Shown here: positions 22,459-34,527 of the stretch, in pieces | Numbering within the stretch: position 1 is the stretch's first letter | How the letters are laid out: each line of letters begins with the position of its first letter | Source: Canna indica | Lineage: Eukaryota > Streptophyta > Magnoliopsida > Zingiberales > Cannaceae | Reading direction: 5' to 3' | NCBI GenBank assembly: GCA_034359265.1 | Contig: CP136897.1 | Coordinates: 34,645,501-34,709,500, forward strand | DNA length: 64,000 bases | Notes under the pieces: generated by a model | The model's input: the letters and a program-made list of their open reading frames with translations, nothing else | Databases searched by the model: none | What the model was told of the DNA's origin: nothing | Program-made: the position numbers and the translations under genes

Positions 22459-22577
22459 AGGTGCGATCATACCAGCACTAACGCACCGGATCCCATCAGA
22501 ACTCTGAAGTTAAGCGTGCTTGGGCGAGAGTAGTACTAGGATGGGTGACCCCCTGGGAAGTCCTCGTGTTGCACCTT
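22459..22577 (+). rRNA. 5S rRNA: 5S rRNA gene, copy 49
   Basis: Full length. G1A, C47T; boxes intact. Upstream reads GACTCGAGCTATCTCTCGG, so the hairpin is shifted but CGAG/CTCG still pair. Duplicate is copy 71. Confidence 0.93.
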
Positions 22578-22944
22578 TTTTTTTACTACCTATTTGATTG
22601 CACGACGAGATCATTTTTTTTACCAATCTTTCTAACCAAACGTTAAGGACGGACGAGGTCGTCGACATAAAATTTTGGCTGTCGATCGCCCGCGCGGGTC
22701 CCGCCGCAACCTCCTCGGCCGGCTCGATCGACCAACCAACATGAAAAATTAAAATTTGTAAATAAATAAGAAAAATAACATTTCAATTATTATTTTTCGT
22801 TTAAAACGGGCGTAACTCCGTGCATTATTGTCCGATTTTAGCTTTTCATGTGGCGCTAAAAGGCGCGCGAAGAGACGAAGAAAATGACCCCGAGCTATCC
22901 CTCGGACGCTCACCCTTATTAGCCGACGATCAGAAGTGCATGAC

Positions 22945-23063
22945 GGGTGCGATCATATCAGCACTAACGCACCAGATCCGATCAAAACTCCGAAGTTAAG
23001 CGTGCTTTGGCGAGGGTAGTACTAGGATCGGTGAACCCCTGGGAAGTCCTCGTGTTGCACCTT
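22945..23063 (+). rRNA. 5S rRNA: 5S rRNA gene, copy 50 (divergent)
   Basis: Full length with eight changes: C14T, G30A, C36G, G41A, G64T, A71G, G85C, C91A. A box, IE and C box are all hit; possibly a pseudogene. Duplicate is copy 72. Confidence 0.85.
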
Positions 23064-23428
23064 TTTTTTACTACCTATTTGATTCTACGACGAGATCATT
23101 TTTTTTACCAATCTTTCTAACCAAACGTTATGGACGGACGACGTCGTCGACATAAAATTTGACTGTCGATCGACCGGGCGGGGCCCGCCGCAACCTCTAC
23201 GGTCGTCTCGATCGACCAACCGACCCGAAAAATTAAAATTTGTAAATAAATAAGAAAAATAACATTTCAATTATTATTTTTCGTTTAAAACGGGCGTAAC
23301 TCCGTGCATTATTGTCCGATTTCATGTTTTCACGTGGCGCTAAAAGGCGCGCGAAGAGACGAAGAAAATGACCCCGAGCTATCCCTCGGACGCTCACCCT
23401 TATTAGCCGACGATCAGAAGTGCACGAC

Positions 23429-23547
23429 GGGTGCGATCATACCAGCACTAACGCACTGGATCCTATCAGAACTCCGAAGTTAAGTGTTCTTGGGCGAGAG
23501 TAGTACTAGGATGGGTGACCCCCTGGGAAGTCCTCGTGTTGCACCTT
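23429..23547 (+). rRNA. 5S rRNA: 5S rRNA gene, copy 51
   Basis: Full length. C29T, C36T, C57T, G60T. Confidence 0.93.
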
Positions 23548-23913
23548 TTTTTTTACTACCTATTTGATTGCACGACGAGATCATTTTTTTTTCCAATCTT
23601 TCTAACCAAACGTTAAGGACGGACGACGTCGTCGACATAAAATTTGGCTGTCGATCGCCCGCGCGGGGCCAGCCGCAACCTCTACGGCCGGCTCGATCGA
23701 CCAACCGACCCGAAAAATTAAAATTTTTAAATAAATAAGAAAAATAACATTTCAATTATTATTTTTTGTTTAAAACGGGCGTAACTCCGTGCATTATTGT
23801 CCGATTTCAGCTTTTCACGTGGCGCTAAAAGGCGCGCGAAGAGACGAAGAAAATGACCCCGAGCTATCCCTCGGACGCTCACCCTTATTAGCCGACGATC
23901 AGAAGTGCACGAC

Positions 23914-24032
23914 GGGTGCGATCATACCAGCACTAACGCACCGGATCCCATCAGAACTCCAAAGATAAGCGTGCTTGGGCGAGAGTAGTACTAGGATGGG
24001 TGACCCCCTGGGAAGTCCTCGTGTTGCACCTT
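23914..24032 (+). rRNA. 5S rRNA: 5S rRNA gene, copy 52
   Basis: Full length. G48A, T52A: the A box reads AGATAAGC. First of seven copies with this pair. Confidence 0.92.
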
Positions 24033-24398
24033 TTTTTTTACTACCTATTTGATTGCACGACGAGATCATTTTTTTTACCAATCTTTCTAACCAAACGTTA
24101 AGGACGGACGACGTCGTCGACATAAAATTTGGCTGTCGATCGCCCGCGCGGGGCCAGCCGCAACCTCTACGGCCGGCTCGATCGACCAACCGACCCGAAA
24201 AATTAAAATTTGTAAATAAATAAGAAAAATAACATTTCAATTATGATTTTTCGTTTAAAACGGGCGTAACTTCGTGCATTATTGTCCGATTTCATCTTTT
24301 CACGTGGCGCTAAAAGGCGCGCGAAGAGACGAAGAAAATGACCCCGAGCTATCCCTCGGACGCTCACCCTTATTAGCCGACGATCAGAAGTGCACGAC

Positions 24399-24517
24399 GG
24401 GTGCGATCATACCAGCACTAACGCACCGGATCCTATCAGAACTCCGAAGTTAAGCGTGCTTGGGCGAGAGTAGTACTAGGATGGGTGAACCCCTGGGAAG
24501 TCCTCGTGTTGCACCTT
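24399..24517 (+). rRNA. 5S rRNA: 5S rRNA gene, copy 53
   Basis: Full length. C36T, C91A. Its IGS has the 20-bp deletion plus one base, giving 464 bp to the next gene. Confidence 0.93.
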
Positions 24518-24629
24518 TTTTTTTACTACCTATGTGATTGCACGACGAGATCATTTTTTTTACCAATCTTTCTAACCAAACGTTAAGGACGGACGACGTC
24601 GTCGACATAAAATTTGGCTGTCGATCACC

Positions 24630-24660
24630 CGCGGGGGCCCGCCGCAACACCAACCGACCC
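24630..24660 (+). other. 20-bp IGS deletion in the GC block (also near 29962, 35263, 37668, 39103)
   Basis: GCAAC is joined straight to ACCAACC, removing the CTCTACGGCCGGCTCGATCG stretch. This gives 464-465 bp units after copies 53, 64, 75, 80 and 83. The same junction in all five indicates one deletion later spread by block duplication. Confidence 0.8.
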
Positions 24661-24862
24661 GAAAAATTAAAATTTGTAAATAAATAAGAAAAATAACATT
24701 TCAATTTTTATTTTTCGTTTAGAACGGGCGTAACTCCGTGCATTATTGTCCGATTTCAGCTTTTCACGTGGCGCTAAAAGGTGCGCGAAGAGACGAAGAA
24801 AATGACCCCGAGCTATCCCTCGGACGCTCACCCTTATTAGCCGACGATCAGAAGTGCACGAC

Positions 24863-24981
24863 GGGTGCGATCATACTAGCACTAACGCACCGGATCCCAT
24901 CAGAACTCCGAAGTTAAGCGTGCTTGGGCGAGTGTAGTACTATGATGGGTGACCCCCTGGGAAGTCCTCGTGTTGCACCTT
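24863..24981 (+). rRNA. 5S rRNA: 5S rRNA gene, copy 54
   Basis: Full length. C15T, A71T (IE), G81T (C box). Duplicate is copy 76. Confidence 0.92.
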
Positions 24982-25347
24982 TTTTTTTACTACCTATTTG
25001 ATTGCACGACGAGATCATTTTTTTTACCAATCTTTCTAACCAAACGTTAAGGACGGACGACGTCGTCGACATAAAATTTGGCTGTCGATCGCCCGCGCGG
25101 GGCCCGCCGCAACCTCTACGGCCGGCTCGATCGACCAACCGACCCGAAAAATTAAAATTTGTAAATAAATAAGAAAAATAACATTTCAATTATTATTTTT
25201 CGTTTAAAACGGGCGTAACTCCGTGCATTATTGTCCGATTTCAGCTTTTCACGTGGCGCTAAAAGGCGCGCGAAGAGACGAAGAAAATGACCCCGAGCTA
25301 TCCCTCGGACGCTCACCCTTATTAGCCGACGATCAGAAGTGCACGAC

Positions 25348-25466
25348 GGGTGTGATCATACCAGCACTAACGCACCGGATCCCATCAGAACTCCAAAGAT
25401 AAGCGTGCTTGGGCGAGAGTAGTACTAGGATGGGTGACCCCCTGGGAAGTCCTCGTGTTGCACCTT
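25348..25466 (+). rRNA. 5S rRNA: 5S rRNA gene, copy 55
   Basis: Full length. C6T, G48A, T52A. Confidence 0.92.
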
Positions 25467-25832
25467 TTTTTTTACTACCTATTTGATTGCACGACGAGAT
25501 CATTTTTTTTACCAATCTTTCTAACCAAACGTTAAGGACGGACGACGTCGTCGACATAAAATTTGGCTGTCGATCGCCCGCGCGGGGCCAGCCGCAACCT
25601 CTACGGCCGGCTCGATCGACCAACCGACCCGAAAAATTAAAATTTGTAAATAAATAAGAAAAATAACATTTCAATTATGATTTTTCGTTTAAAACGGGCG
25701 TAACTTCGTGCATTATTGTCCGATTTCATCTTTTCACGTGGCGCTAAAAGGCGCGCGAAGAGACGAAGAAAATGACCCCGAGCTATCCCTCGGACGCTCA
25801 CCCTTATTAGCCGACGATCAGAAGTGCACGAC

Positions 25833-25951
25833 GGGTGCGATCATACCAGCACTAACGCACCGGATCCTATCAGAACTCCGAAGTTAAGCGTGCTTGGGCG
25901 AGAGTAGTACTAGGATGGGTGAACCCCTGGGAAGTCCTCGTGTTGCACCTT
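25833..25951 (+). rRNA. 5S rRNA: 5S rRNA gene, copy 56
   Basis: Full length. C36T, C91A. Confidence 0.94.
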
Positions 25952-26316
25952 TTTTTTTACTACCTATTTGATTGCACGACGAGATCATTTTTTTTTCAAT
26001 CTTTCTAACCAAACGTTAAGGACGGACGACGTCGTCGACATAAAATTTGGCTGTCGATCGCCCGCGCGGGGCCCGCCGCAACCTCTACGGCCGGCTCGAT
26101 CGACCAACCGACCTGAAAAATTAAAATTTGTAAATAAATAAGAAAAATAACATTTCAATTATTATTTTTCGTTTAAAACGGGCGTAATTTCGTGCATTAT
26201 TGTCCGATTTCATCTTTTCACGTGGCGCTAAAAGGCGCGCGAAGAGACGAAGAAAATGACCCCGAGCTATCCCTCGGACGCTCACCTTTATTAGCCGACG
26301 ATCAGAAGTGCACGAC

Positions 26317-26435
26317 GGGTGCGATCATACCAGCACTAACGCACCGGATCCCATCAGAACTCCGAAGTTAAGCGTGCTTGGGCGAGAGTAGTACTAGGAT
26401 GGGTGACCCCCTGGGAAGTCCTCGTGTTGCACCTT
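26317..26435 (+). rRNA. 5S rRNA: 5S rRNA gene, copy 57 (consensus)
   Basis: Exact consensus match; the last one in the window. Confidence 0.97.
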
Positions 26436-26801
26436 TTTTTTTACTACCTATTTGATTGCACGACGAGATCATTTTTTTTTCCAATCTTTCTAACCAAACG
26501 TTAAGGACGGACGACGTCGTCGACATAAAATTTGGCTGTCGATCGCCCGCGCGGGGCCCGCCGCAACCTCTACGGCCGGCTCGATCGACCAACCGACCCG
26601 AAAAATTAAAATTTGTAAATAAATAAGAAAAATAACATTTCAATTATTATTTTTCGTTTAAAACGGGCGTAATTTCGTGCATTATTGTCCGATTTCATCT
26701 TTTCACGTGGCGCTAAAAGGCGCGCGAAGAGACGAAGAAAATGACCCCGAGCTATCCCTCGGACGCTCACCTTTATTAGCCGACGATCAGAAGTGCACGA
26801 T

Positions 26802-26920
26802 GGGTGCGATCATACTAGCACTAACGCACCGGATCCCATCAGAACTCCGAAGTTAAGCATGCTTGGGCGAGAGTAGTACTATGATGGGTGACCCCCTGGG
26901 AAGTCCTCGTGTTGCACCTT
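26802..26920 (+). rRNA. 5S rRNA: 5S rRNA gene, copy 58
   Basis: Full length. C15T, G58A, G81T. Confidence 0.94.
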
Positions 26921-27286
26921 TTTTTTTACTACCTATTTGATTGCACGACGAGATCATTTTTTTTACCAATCTTTCTAACCAAACGTTAATGACGGACGAC
27001 GTCGTCGACATAAGATTTGGCTGTCGATCGGCCGCAAGGGGACCGTCGCAACCTCTACGGCCGGCTCGATCGACCAACCGACCCGAAAAATTAAAATTTT
27101 TAAATAAATAAGAAAAATAACATTTCAATTATTATTTTTCGTTTAAAATGGGCGTAACTCCGTGCATTATTGTCCGATTTCATGTTTTCACGTCGCGCTA
27201 AAAGGCGCGCGAAGAGACGAAGAAAATGACCCCGAGCTATCCCTCGGACTCTCACCCTTATTAGCCGACGATCAGAAGTGCACGAC

Positions 27287-27405
27287 GGGTGCGATCATAC
27301 CAGCACTAACGCACTGGATCCTATCAGAACTCCGAAGTTAAGTGTTCTTGGGCGAGAGTAGTACTAGGATGGGTGACCCCCTGGGAAGTCCTCGCGTTGC
27401 ACCTT
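27287..27405 (+). rRNA. 5S rRNA: 5S rRNA gene, copy 59
   Basis: Full length. C29T, C36T, C57T, G60T, T109C. Confidence 0.92.
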
Positions 27406-27771
27406 TTTTTTTACTACCTATTTGATTGCACGACGAGATCATTTTTTTTACCAATCTTTCTAACCAAACGTTAAGGATGGACGACGTCATCGACATAAAA
27501 TTTGGCTGTCGATCGCCCGCGCGGGGCCAGCCGCGACCTCTACGGCCGGCTCGATCGACCAACCGACCCGAAAAATTAAAATTTGTAAATAAATAAGAAA
27601 AATAACATTTCAATTATTATTTTTCGTTTAAAACGGGCGTAACTCCGTGCATTATTGTCCGATTTCACCTTTTCACGTGGCGCTAAAAGGCGCGCGAAGA
27701 GACGAAGAAAATGACCCCGGGCTAACCCTCGGACGCTCACCCTTATTAGCCGACGATCAGAAGTGCACGAC

Positions 27772-27890
27772 GGGTGCGATCATACCAGCACTAACGCACC
27801 GGATCCCATCAGAACTCCGAAGTTAAGCGTGCTTGGGCGAGAGTAGTACTAGGATGGGTGCCCCCCTGGGAAGTCCTCGTGTTGCACCTT
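27772..27890 (+). rRNA. 5S rRNA: 5S rRNA gene, copy 60
   Basis: Full length. A90C only. Confidence 0.94.
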
Positions 27891-28256
27891 TTTTTTTACT
27901 ACCTATTTGATTGCACGACGAGATCATTTTTTTTACCAATCTTTCTAACCAAACGTTAAGGACGGACGACGTCGTCGACATAAAATTTGGCTGTCGATCG
28001 CCCGCGCGGGGCCCGCCGCAACCTCTACGGCCGGCTCGATCGACCAACCGACCCGAAAAATTAAAATTTGTAAATAAATAAGAAAAATAACATTTCAATT
28101 ATTATTTTTCGTTTAAAACGGGCGTAACTCCGTGCATTATTGTCCGACTTCAGCTTTTCACGTGGCGCTAAAAGGCGCGCGAAGAGACGAAGAAAATGAC
28201 CCCGAGCTATCCCTCGGACGCTCACCCTTATTAGCCGACGATCAGAAGTGCACGAC

Positions 28257-28375
28257 GGGTGTGATCATACCAGCACTAACGCACCGGATCCCATCAGAAC
28301 TCCAAAGATAAGCGTGCTTGGGCGAGAGTAGTACTAGGATGGGTGACCCCCTGGGAAGTCCTCGTGTTGCACCTT
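28257..28375 (+). rRNA. 5S rRNA: 5S rRNA gene, copy 61
   Basis: Full length. C6T, G48A, T52A. Confidence 0.92.
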
Positions 28376-28741
28376 TTTTTTTACTACCTATTTGATTGCA
28401 CGACGAGATCATTTTTTTTACCAATCTTTCTAACCAAACGTTAAGGACGGACGACGTCGTCGACATAAAATTTGGCTGTCGATCGCCCGCGCGGGGCCAG
28501 CCGCAACCTCTACGGCCGGCTCGATCGACCAACCGACCCGAAAAATTAAAATTTGTAAATAAATAAGAAAAATAACATTTCAATTATGATTTTTCGTTTA
28601 AAATGGGCGTAACTTCGTGCATTATTGTCCGATTTCATCTTTTCACGTGGCGCTAAAAGGCGCGCGAAGAGACGAAGAAAATGACCCCGAGCTATCCCTC
28701 GGACGCTCACCCTTATTAGCCGACGATCAGAAGTGCACGAC

Positions 28742-28860
28742 GGGTGCGATCATACCAGCACTAACGCACCGGATCCTATCAGAACTCCGAAGTTAAGCGT
28801 GCTTGGGCGAGAGTAGTACTAGGATGGGTGAACCCCTGGGAAGTCCTCGTGTTGCACCTT
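28742..28860 (+). rRNA. 5S rRNA: 5S rRNA gene, copy 62
   Basis: Full length. C36T, C91A. IGS carries GCCTGCCGC, shared with copy 78. Confidence 0.94.
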
Positions 28861-29226
28861 TTTTTTTACTACCTATTTGATTGCACGACGAGATCATTTT
28901 TTTTACCAATCTTTCTAACCAAACGTTAAGGACGGACGACGTCGTCGACATAAAATTTGGCTGTCGATCGCCCGCGCGGGGCCTGCCGCAACCTCTACGG
29001 CCGGCTCGATCGACCAACCGACCCGAAAAATTAAAATTTGTAAATAAATAAGAAAAATAACATTTCAATTATGATTTTTCGTTTAAAACGGGTGTAACTC
29101 CGTGCATTATTGTCCGATTTCAGCTTTTCACGTGGCGCTAAAAGGCGCGCGAAGAGACGAAGAAAATGACCCCGAGCTATCCCTCGGACGCTCACCCTTA
29201 TTAGCCGACGATCAGAAGTGCACGAC

Positions 29227-29345
29227 GGGTGTGATCATACCAGCACTAACGCACCGGATCCCATCAGAACTCCAAAGATAAGCGTGCTTGGGCGAGAGTA
29301 GTACTAGGATGGGTGACCCCCTGGGAAGTCCTCGTGTTGCACCTT
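29227..29345 (+). rRNA. 5S rRNA: 5S rRNA gene, copy 63
   Basis: Full length. C6T, G48A, T52A. Confidence 0.92.
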
Positions 29346-29711
29346 TTTTTTTACTACCTATTTGATTGCACGACGAGATCATTTTTTTTACCAATCTTTC
29401 TAACCAAACGTTAAGGACGGACGACGTCGTCGACATAAAATTTGGCTGTCGATCGCCCGCGCGGGGCCAGCCGCAACCTCTACGGCCGGCTCGATCGACC
29501 AACCGACCCGAAAAATTAAAATTTGTAAATAAATAAGAAAAATAACATTTCAATTATGATTTTTCGTTTAAAACGGGCGTAACTTCGTGCATTATTGTCC
29601 GATTTCATCTTTTCACGTGGCGCTAAAAGGCACGCGAAGAGACGAAGAAAATGACCCCGAGCTATCCCTTGGACGCTCACCCTTATTAGCCGACGATCAG
29701 AAGTGCACGAC

Positions 29712-29830
29712 GGGTGCGATCATACCAGCACTAACGCACCGGATCCCATCAGAACTCTGAAGTTAATCGTGCTTGGGCGAGAGTAGTACTAGGATGGGTG
29801 ACCCCCTAGGAAGTCCTCATGTAGCACCTT
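29712..29830 (+). rRNA. 5S rRNA: 5S rRNA gene, copy 64
   Basis: Full length. C47T, G56T, G97A, G108A, T112A. G56T hits the A box (GTTAATCG). The 3' helix I strand reads TAGCACC. Its IGS has the 20-bp deletion. Confidence 0.9.
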
Positions 29831-30176
29831 TTTTTTTTTTACCTATTTGAGTGCACGACGAGATCATTTTTTTTACCAATCTTTCTAACCAAAAGTTAAG
29901 GACAGACGACGTCGTCGACATAAAATTTGGCTGTTGATCACCCGCGCGGGGCCCGCCGCAACACCAACCGACCCAAAAAATTAAAATTTGTAAATAAATA
30001 AGAAAAATAACATTTCAATTTTTATTTTTCGTTTAGAACGGGCGTAACTCCGTGCATTATTGTTCGATTTCAGCTTTTCACGTGGCGCTAAAAGGTGCGC
30101 GAAGAGACGAAGAAAATGACCCCGAGCTATCCCTCGGACGCTCACCCTTATTAGCCGACGATCAGAAGTGCACGAC

Positions 30177-30295
30177 GGGTGCGATCATACTAGCACTAAT
30201 GCACCGGATCCCATCAGAACTCCGAAGTTAAGCGTGCTTGGGCGAGAGTAGTACTATGATGGGTGACCCCCTGGGAAGTCCTCGTGTTGCACCTT
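30177..30295 (+). rRNA. 5S rRNA: 5S rRNA gene, copy 65
   Basis: Full length. C15T, C24T, G81T. Confidence 0.94.
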
Positions 30296-30661
30296 TTTTT
30301 TTACTACCTATTTGATTGCACGACGAGATCATTTTTTTTACCAATCTTTCTAACCAAACGTTAAGGACGGACGACGTCGTCGACATAAAATTTGGCTGTC
30401 GATCGCCCGCGCGGGGCCCGCCGCAACCTCTACGGCCGGCTCGATCGACCAACCGACCCGAAAAATTAAAATTTGTAAATAAATAAGAAAAATAACATTT
30501 CAATTATTATTTTTCAATTAAAACGGGCGTAACTCCGTGCATTATTGTCCGATTTCAGCTTTTCACGTGGCGCTAAAAGGCGCGCGAAGAGACGAAGAAA
30601 ATGACCCCGAGCTATCCCTCGGACGCTCACCCTTATTAGCCGACGATCATAAGTGCACGAC

Positions 30662-30780
30662 GGGTGCGATCATACCAGCACTAACGCACCCGATCCCATC
30701 AGAACTTCGAAGTTAAGCGTGCTTGGGCGAGAGTAGTACTAGTATGGGTGACCCCCTAGGAAGTCCTCGTGTTGCACCTT
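30662..30780 (+). rRNA. 5S rRNA: 5S rRNA gene, copy 66
   Basis: Full length. G30C, C46T, G82T, G97A; two C-box changes. Confidence 0.92.
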
Positions 30781-31146
30781 TTTTTTTACTACCTATTTGA
30801 TTGCACGACGAGATCATTTTTTTTACCAATCTTTCTAACCAAACGTTAAGGACGGACGACGTCGTCGACATAAAATTTGGCTGTCGATCGCCCGCGCGGG
30901 GCCCGCTGCAACCTCTACGGCCGGCTCGATCGACCAACCGACCCGAAAAATTAAAATTTGTAAATAAATAAGAAAAATAACATTTCAATTATTATTTTTC
31001 GTTTAAAACGGGTGTAACTTCGTGCATTATTGTCCGATTTCAGCTTTTCACGTGGCGCTAAAAGGAACGCGAAGTGACGAAGAAAATGACCCCGAGCTAT
31101 CCCTCGGATGCTCACCCTTATTAGCCGACGATCAGAAGTGCATGAC

Positions 31147-31265
31147 GGGTGCGATCATACCAGCACTAACGCACCCGATCCCATCAGAACTTCGAAGTTA
31201 AGCGTGCTTGGGCGAGAGTAGTACTAGTATGGGTGACCCCCTGGGAAGTCCTCGTGTTGCACCTT
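31147..31265 (+). rRNA. 5S rRNA: 5S rRNA gene, copy 67
   Basis: Full length. G30C, C46T, G82T. Confidence 0.93.
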
Positions 31266-31631
31266 TTTTTTTACTACCTATTTGATTGCACGACGAGATC
31301 ATTTTTTTTACCAATCTTTCTAACCAAACGTTAAGGACGGACGACGTCGTCGACATAAAATTTGGCTGTCGATCGCCCGCGCGGGGCCCGCTGCAACCTC
31401 TACGGCCGGCTCGATCGACCAACCGACCCGAAAAATTAAAATTTGTAAATAAATAAGAAAAATAACATTTCAATTATTATTTTTCGTTTAAAACGGGCGT
31501 AACTCCGTGCATTATTGTCCGATTTCAGCTTTTCACGTGGCGCTAAAAGGCGCGCGAGGAGACGAAGAAAATGACCCCGAGCTATCCCTCGGATGCTCAC
31601 CCTTATTAGCCGACGATCAGAAGTGCATGAC

Positions 31632-31750
31632 GGGTGCGATCATACCAGCACTAACGCACCGGATCCCATCAGAACTCCGAAGTTAAGCGTGCTTGGGCGA
31701 GAATAGTACTAGGATGGGTGACCCCCTGGGAAGTCCTCGTGTTGCACCTT
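31632..31750 (+). rRNA. 5S rRNA: 5S rRNA gene, copy 68
   Basis: Full length. G72A in the IE only. The T stop is broken by an A. Confidence 0.93.
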
Positions 31751-32116
31751 TTTTATTACTACCTATTTGATTGCACGACGAGATCATTTTTTTTACCAAT
31801 CTTTCTAACCAAACGTTAAGGACGGACGACGTAGTCGACATAAAATTTGGCTTTTGATCGCCCGCGCAGGACCCGCCGTAACCTCTACGGCCGGCTCGAT
31901 CGACCAACCGACCCGAAAAATTAAAATTTCTAAATAAATAAGAAAAATAACATTTCAATTATTATTTTTCGTTTAAAACGGGTGTAACTTCGTGCATTAT
32001 TGTCCGATTTCAGGTTTTCACGTGGCGCTAAAGGGCGCGCCAAGAGACGAAGAAAATGACCCCGAGCTATCCCTCGGACGCTCACCCTTATTAGCCGACG
32101 ATCAGAAGTGCATGTC

Positions 32117-32235
32117 GGGTGCGATCATACCAGCACTAACGCACCGGATCCCATCAGAACTCCGAAGTTAAGCGTACTTGGGTGAGAGTAGTACTAGGAT
32201 GGGTGACCCCCTGGGAAGTGCTCGTGTTGCACTTT
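32117..32235 (+). rRNA. 5S rRNA: 5S rRNA gene, copy 69
   Basis: Full length. G60A, C67T, C104G, C117T. Confidence 0.92.
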
Positions 32236-32600
32236 TTTTTTTACTACCTATTTGACTTCACGACGAGATCATTTTTTTTACCAATCTTTCTAACCAAACG
32301 TTAAGGACGGACGACGTCGTCGACATAAAATTTGGCTGTCGATCGCCCGCGCGGGGCCCGCCGCAACCTCTACGGCCGGCTCGTTCGACCAACCGATCCT
32401 AAAAATTAAAATTTTAAATAAATATGAAAAATAACATTTCAATTATTATTTTTCGTTTAAAACGGGCGTAACTCCGTGCATTATTGTCCGATTTCAGCTT
32501 TTCACGTGGTGCTAAAAGGCGAGCGAAGAGACGAAGAAAATGAGCCCGAGCTATCCCTCGGACGCTCACCCTTATTAGCCGACGATCAGAAGTGCATGAC

Positions 32601-32719
32601 GGGTGCGATCATACCAGTAGTAATGCACCGGATCCCATCAGAACTCCGAAGTTAAGCGTGCTTGGGCGAGAGTAGTACTAGGATGGGTGACCCCCAGGGT
32701 AGTCCTCGTGTTGCACCTT
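32601..32719 (+). rRNA. 5S rRNA: 5S rRNA gene, copy 70
   Basis: Full length. C18T, C20G, C24T, T96A, A100T. Its IGS has a GC-block deletion (472 bp to the next gene). Confidence 0.91.
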
Positions 32720-32824
32720 TTTTTTACTACATATTTGATTGCACGACGATATCATTTTTTTTACCAATCTTTCTAACCAAACGTTAAGGACGGACGACGT
32801 CGTCGACATAAAATTTGGCTGTCG

Positions 32825-32845
32825 ATCGCCCGCCCCAACCTCTAC
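32825..32845 (+). other. 11-13 bp deletion in GC block (first of a recurrent class)
   Basis: The run between CGCCCG and CCGCAAC is shortened, giving units of 472-475 bp. The class follows copies 70, 89, 91, 97, 105, 106, 110, 112, 114, 116, 118, 123 and 132. Short CCCGC direct repeats flank the lost bases. Junctions differ (CGCCCGCCCC, CGCCCGCCGC, CGCCCTCCGC), so it arose more than once. Confidence 0.7.
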
Positions 32846-33072
32846 GGCCGGCTCGATCGACCAACCGACCCGAAAAATTAAAATTTGTAAACAAATAAGA
32901 AAAATAATATTTCAATTATTATTTTTCGTTTAAAACGGACGTAACTCCGTGCATTATTGTCCGATTTCAGCTTTTCACGTGGTGCTAAAAGGCGAGCGAA
33001 GAGACGAAGAAAATGACTCGAGCTATCTCTCGGACGCTCACCCTTATTAGCCGACGATCAGAAGTGTACGAC

Positions 33073-33191
33073 AGGTGCGATCATACCAGCACTAACGCAC
33101 CGGATCCCATCAAAACTCTGAAGTTAAGCGTGCTTGGGCGAGAGTAGTACTAGGATGGGTGACCCCCTGTGAAGTCCTCGTGTTGCACCTT
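33073..33191 (+). rRNA. 5S rRNA: 5S rRNA gene, copy 71
   Basis: Full length. G1A, G41A, C47T, G98T. Confidence 0.92.
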
Positions 33192-33558
33192 TTTTTTTAC
33201 TACCTATTTGATTGCACGACGAGATCATTTTTTTTACCAATCTTTCTAACCAAACGTTAAGGACGGACGAGGTCGTCGACATAAAATTTTGGCTGTCGAT
33301 CGCCCGCGCGGGTCCCGCCGCAACCTCCTCGGCCGGCTCGATCGACCAACCAACATGAAAAATTAAAATTTGTAAATAAATAAGAAAAATAACATTTCAA
33401 TTATTATTTTTCGTTTAAAACGGGCGTAACTCCGTGCATTATTGTCCGATTTTAGCTTTTCATGTGGCGCTAAAAGGCGCGCGAAGAGACGAAGAAAATG
33501 ACCCCGAGCTATCCCTCGGACGCTCACCCTTATTAGCCGACGATCAGAAGTGCATGAC

Positions 33559-33677
33559 GGGTGCGATCATATCAGCACTAACGCACCGGATCCGATCAAA
33601 ACTCCGAAGTTAAGCGTGCTTGGGCGAGGGTAGTACTAGGATCGGTGAACCCCTGGGAAGTCCTCGTGTTGCACCTT
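33559..33677 (+). rRNA. 5S rRNA: 5S rRNA gene, copy 72 (divergent)
   Basis: Full length. C14T, C36G, G41A, A71G, G85C, C91A. Partner of copy 50, but without its G30A and G64T. Confidence 0.87.
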
Positions 33678-34042
33678 TTTTTTACTACCTATTTGATTCT
33701 ACGACGAGATCATTTTTTTTACCAATCTTTCTAACCAAACGTTATGGACGGACGACGTCGTCGACATAAAATTTGACTGTCGATAGACCGGGCGGGGCCC
33801 GCCGCAACCTCTACGGTCGTCTCGATCGACCAACCGACCCGAAAAATTAAAATTTGTAAATAAATAAGAAAAATAACATTTCAATTATTATTTTTCGTTT
33901 AAAACGGGCGTAACTCCGTGCATTATTGTCCGATTTCATGTTTTCACGTGGCGCTAAAAGGCGCGCGAAGAGACGAAGAAAATGACCCCGAGCTATCCCT
34001 CGGACGCTCACCCTTATTAGCCGACGATCAGAAGTGCACGAC

Positions 34043-34161
34043 GGGTGCGATCATACCAGCACTAACGCACTGGATCCTATCAGAACTCCGAAGTTAAGTG
34101 TTCTTGGGCGAGAGTAGTACTAGGATGGGTGACCCCCTGGGAAGTCCTCGTGTTGCACCAT
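34043..34161 (+). rRNA. 5S rRNA: 5S rRNA gene, copy 73
   Basis: Full length. C29T, C36T, C57T, G60T. Confidence 0.93.
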
Positions 34162-34527
34162 TTTTTTTACTACCTATTTGATTGCACGACGAGATCATTT
34201 TTTTTTCCAATCTTTCTAACCAAACGTTAAGGACGGACGACGTCGTCGACATAAAATTTGGCTGTCGATCGCCCGCGCGGGGCCAGCCGCAACCTCTACG
34301 GCCGGCTCGATCGACCAACCGACCCGAAAAATTAAAATTTTTAAATAAATAAGAAAAATAACATTTCAATTATTATTTTTTGTTTAAAACGGGCGTAACT
34401 CCGTGCATTATTGTCCGATTTCAACTTTTCACGTGGCGCTAAAAGGCGCGCGAAGAGACGAAGAAAATGACCCCGAGCTATCCCTCGGACGCTCACCCTT
34501 ATTAGCCGACGATCAGAAGTGCACGAC

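Larger units (their letters stand above)
22390..25980 (+). repeat. Block duplicated at about 33005-36590 (offset 10614/10615)
   Basis: Copies 49-55 and 71-77 share order, unit lengths (486, 484, 485, 485, 464/465, 485) and rare variants such as C14T/C36G/G41A/A71G/G85C/C91A. The offset changes by one base because the unit at 24399 has one extra deletion in its GC block. Confidence 0.85.
28150..30900 (+). repeat. Block duplicated at about 35856-38606 (offset 7706)
   Basis: Copies 61-66 (28257-30662) match copies 77-82 (35963-38368) at a constant 7706-bp offset, including the 465-bp unit. Homology breaks in the GC block after copies 66 and 82, where GCCCGCTGC meets GCCAGCCGC. Confidence 0.8.
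29470..32930 (+). repeat. Block duplicated at about 38611-42071 (offset 9141)
   Basis: Copies 64-70 (29712-32601) match copies 83-89 (38853-41742) at a constant 9141-bp offset, carrying the same rare variants. Sequence diverges after about 32930 and 42071. Confidence 0.85.
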
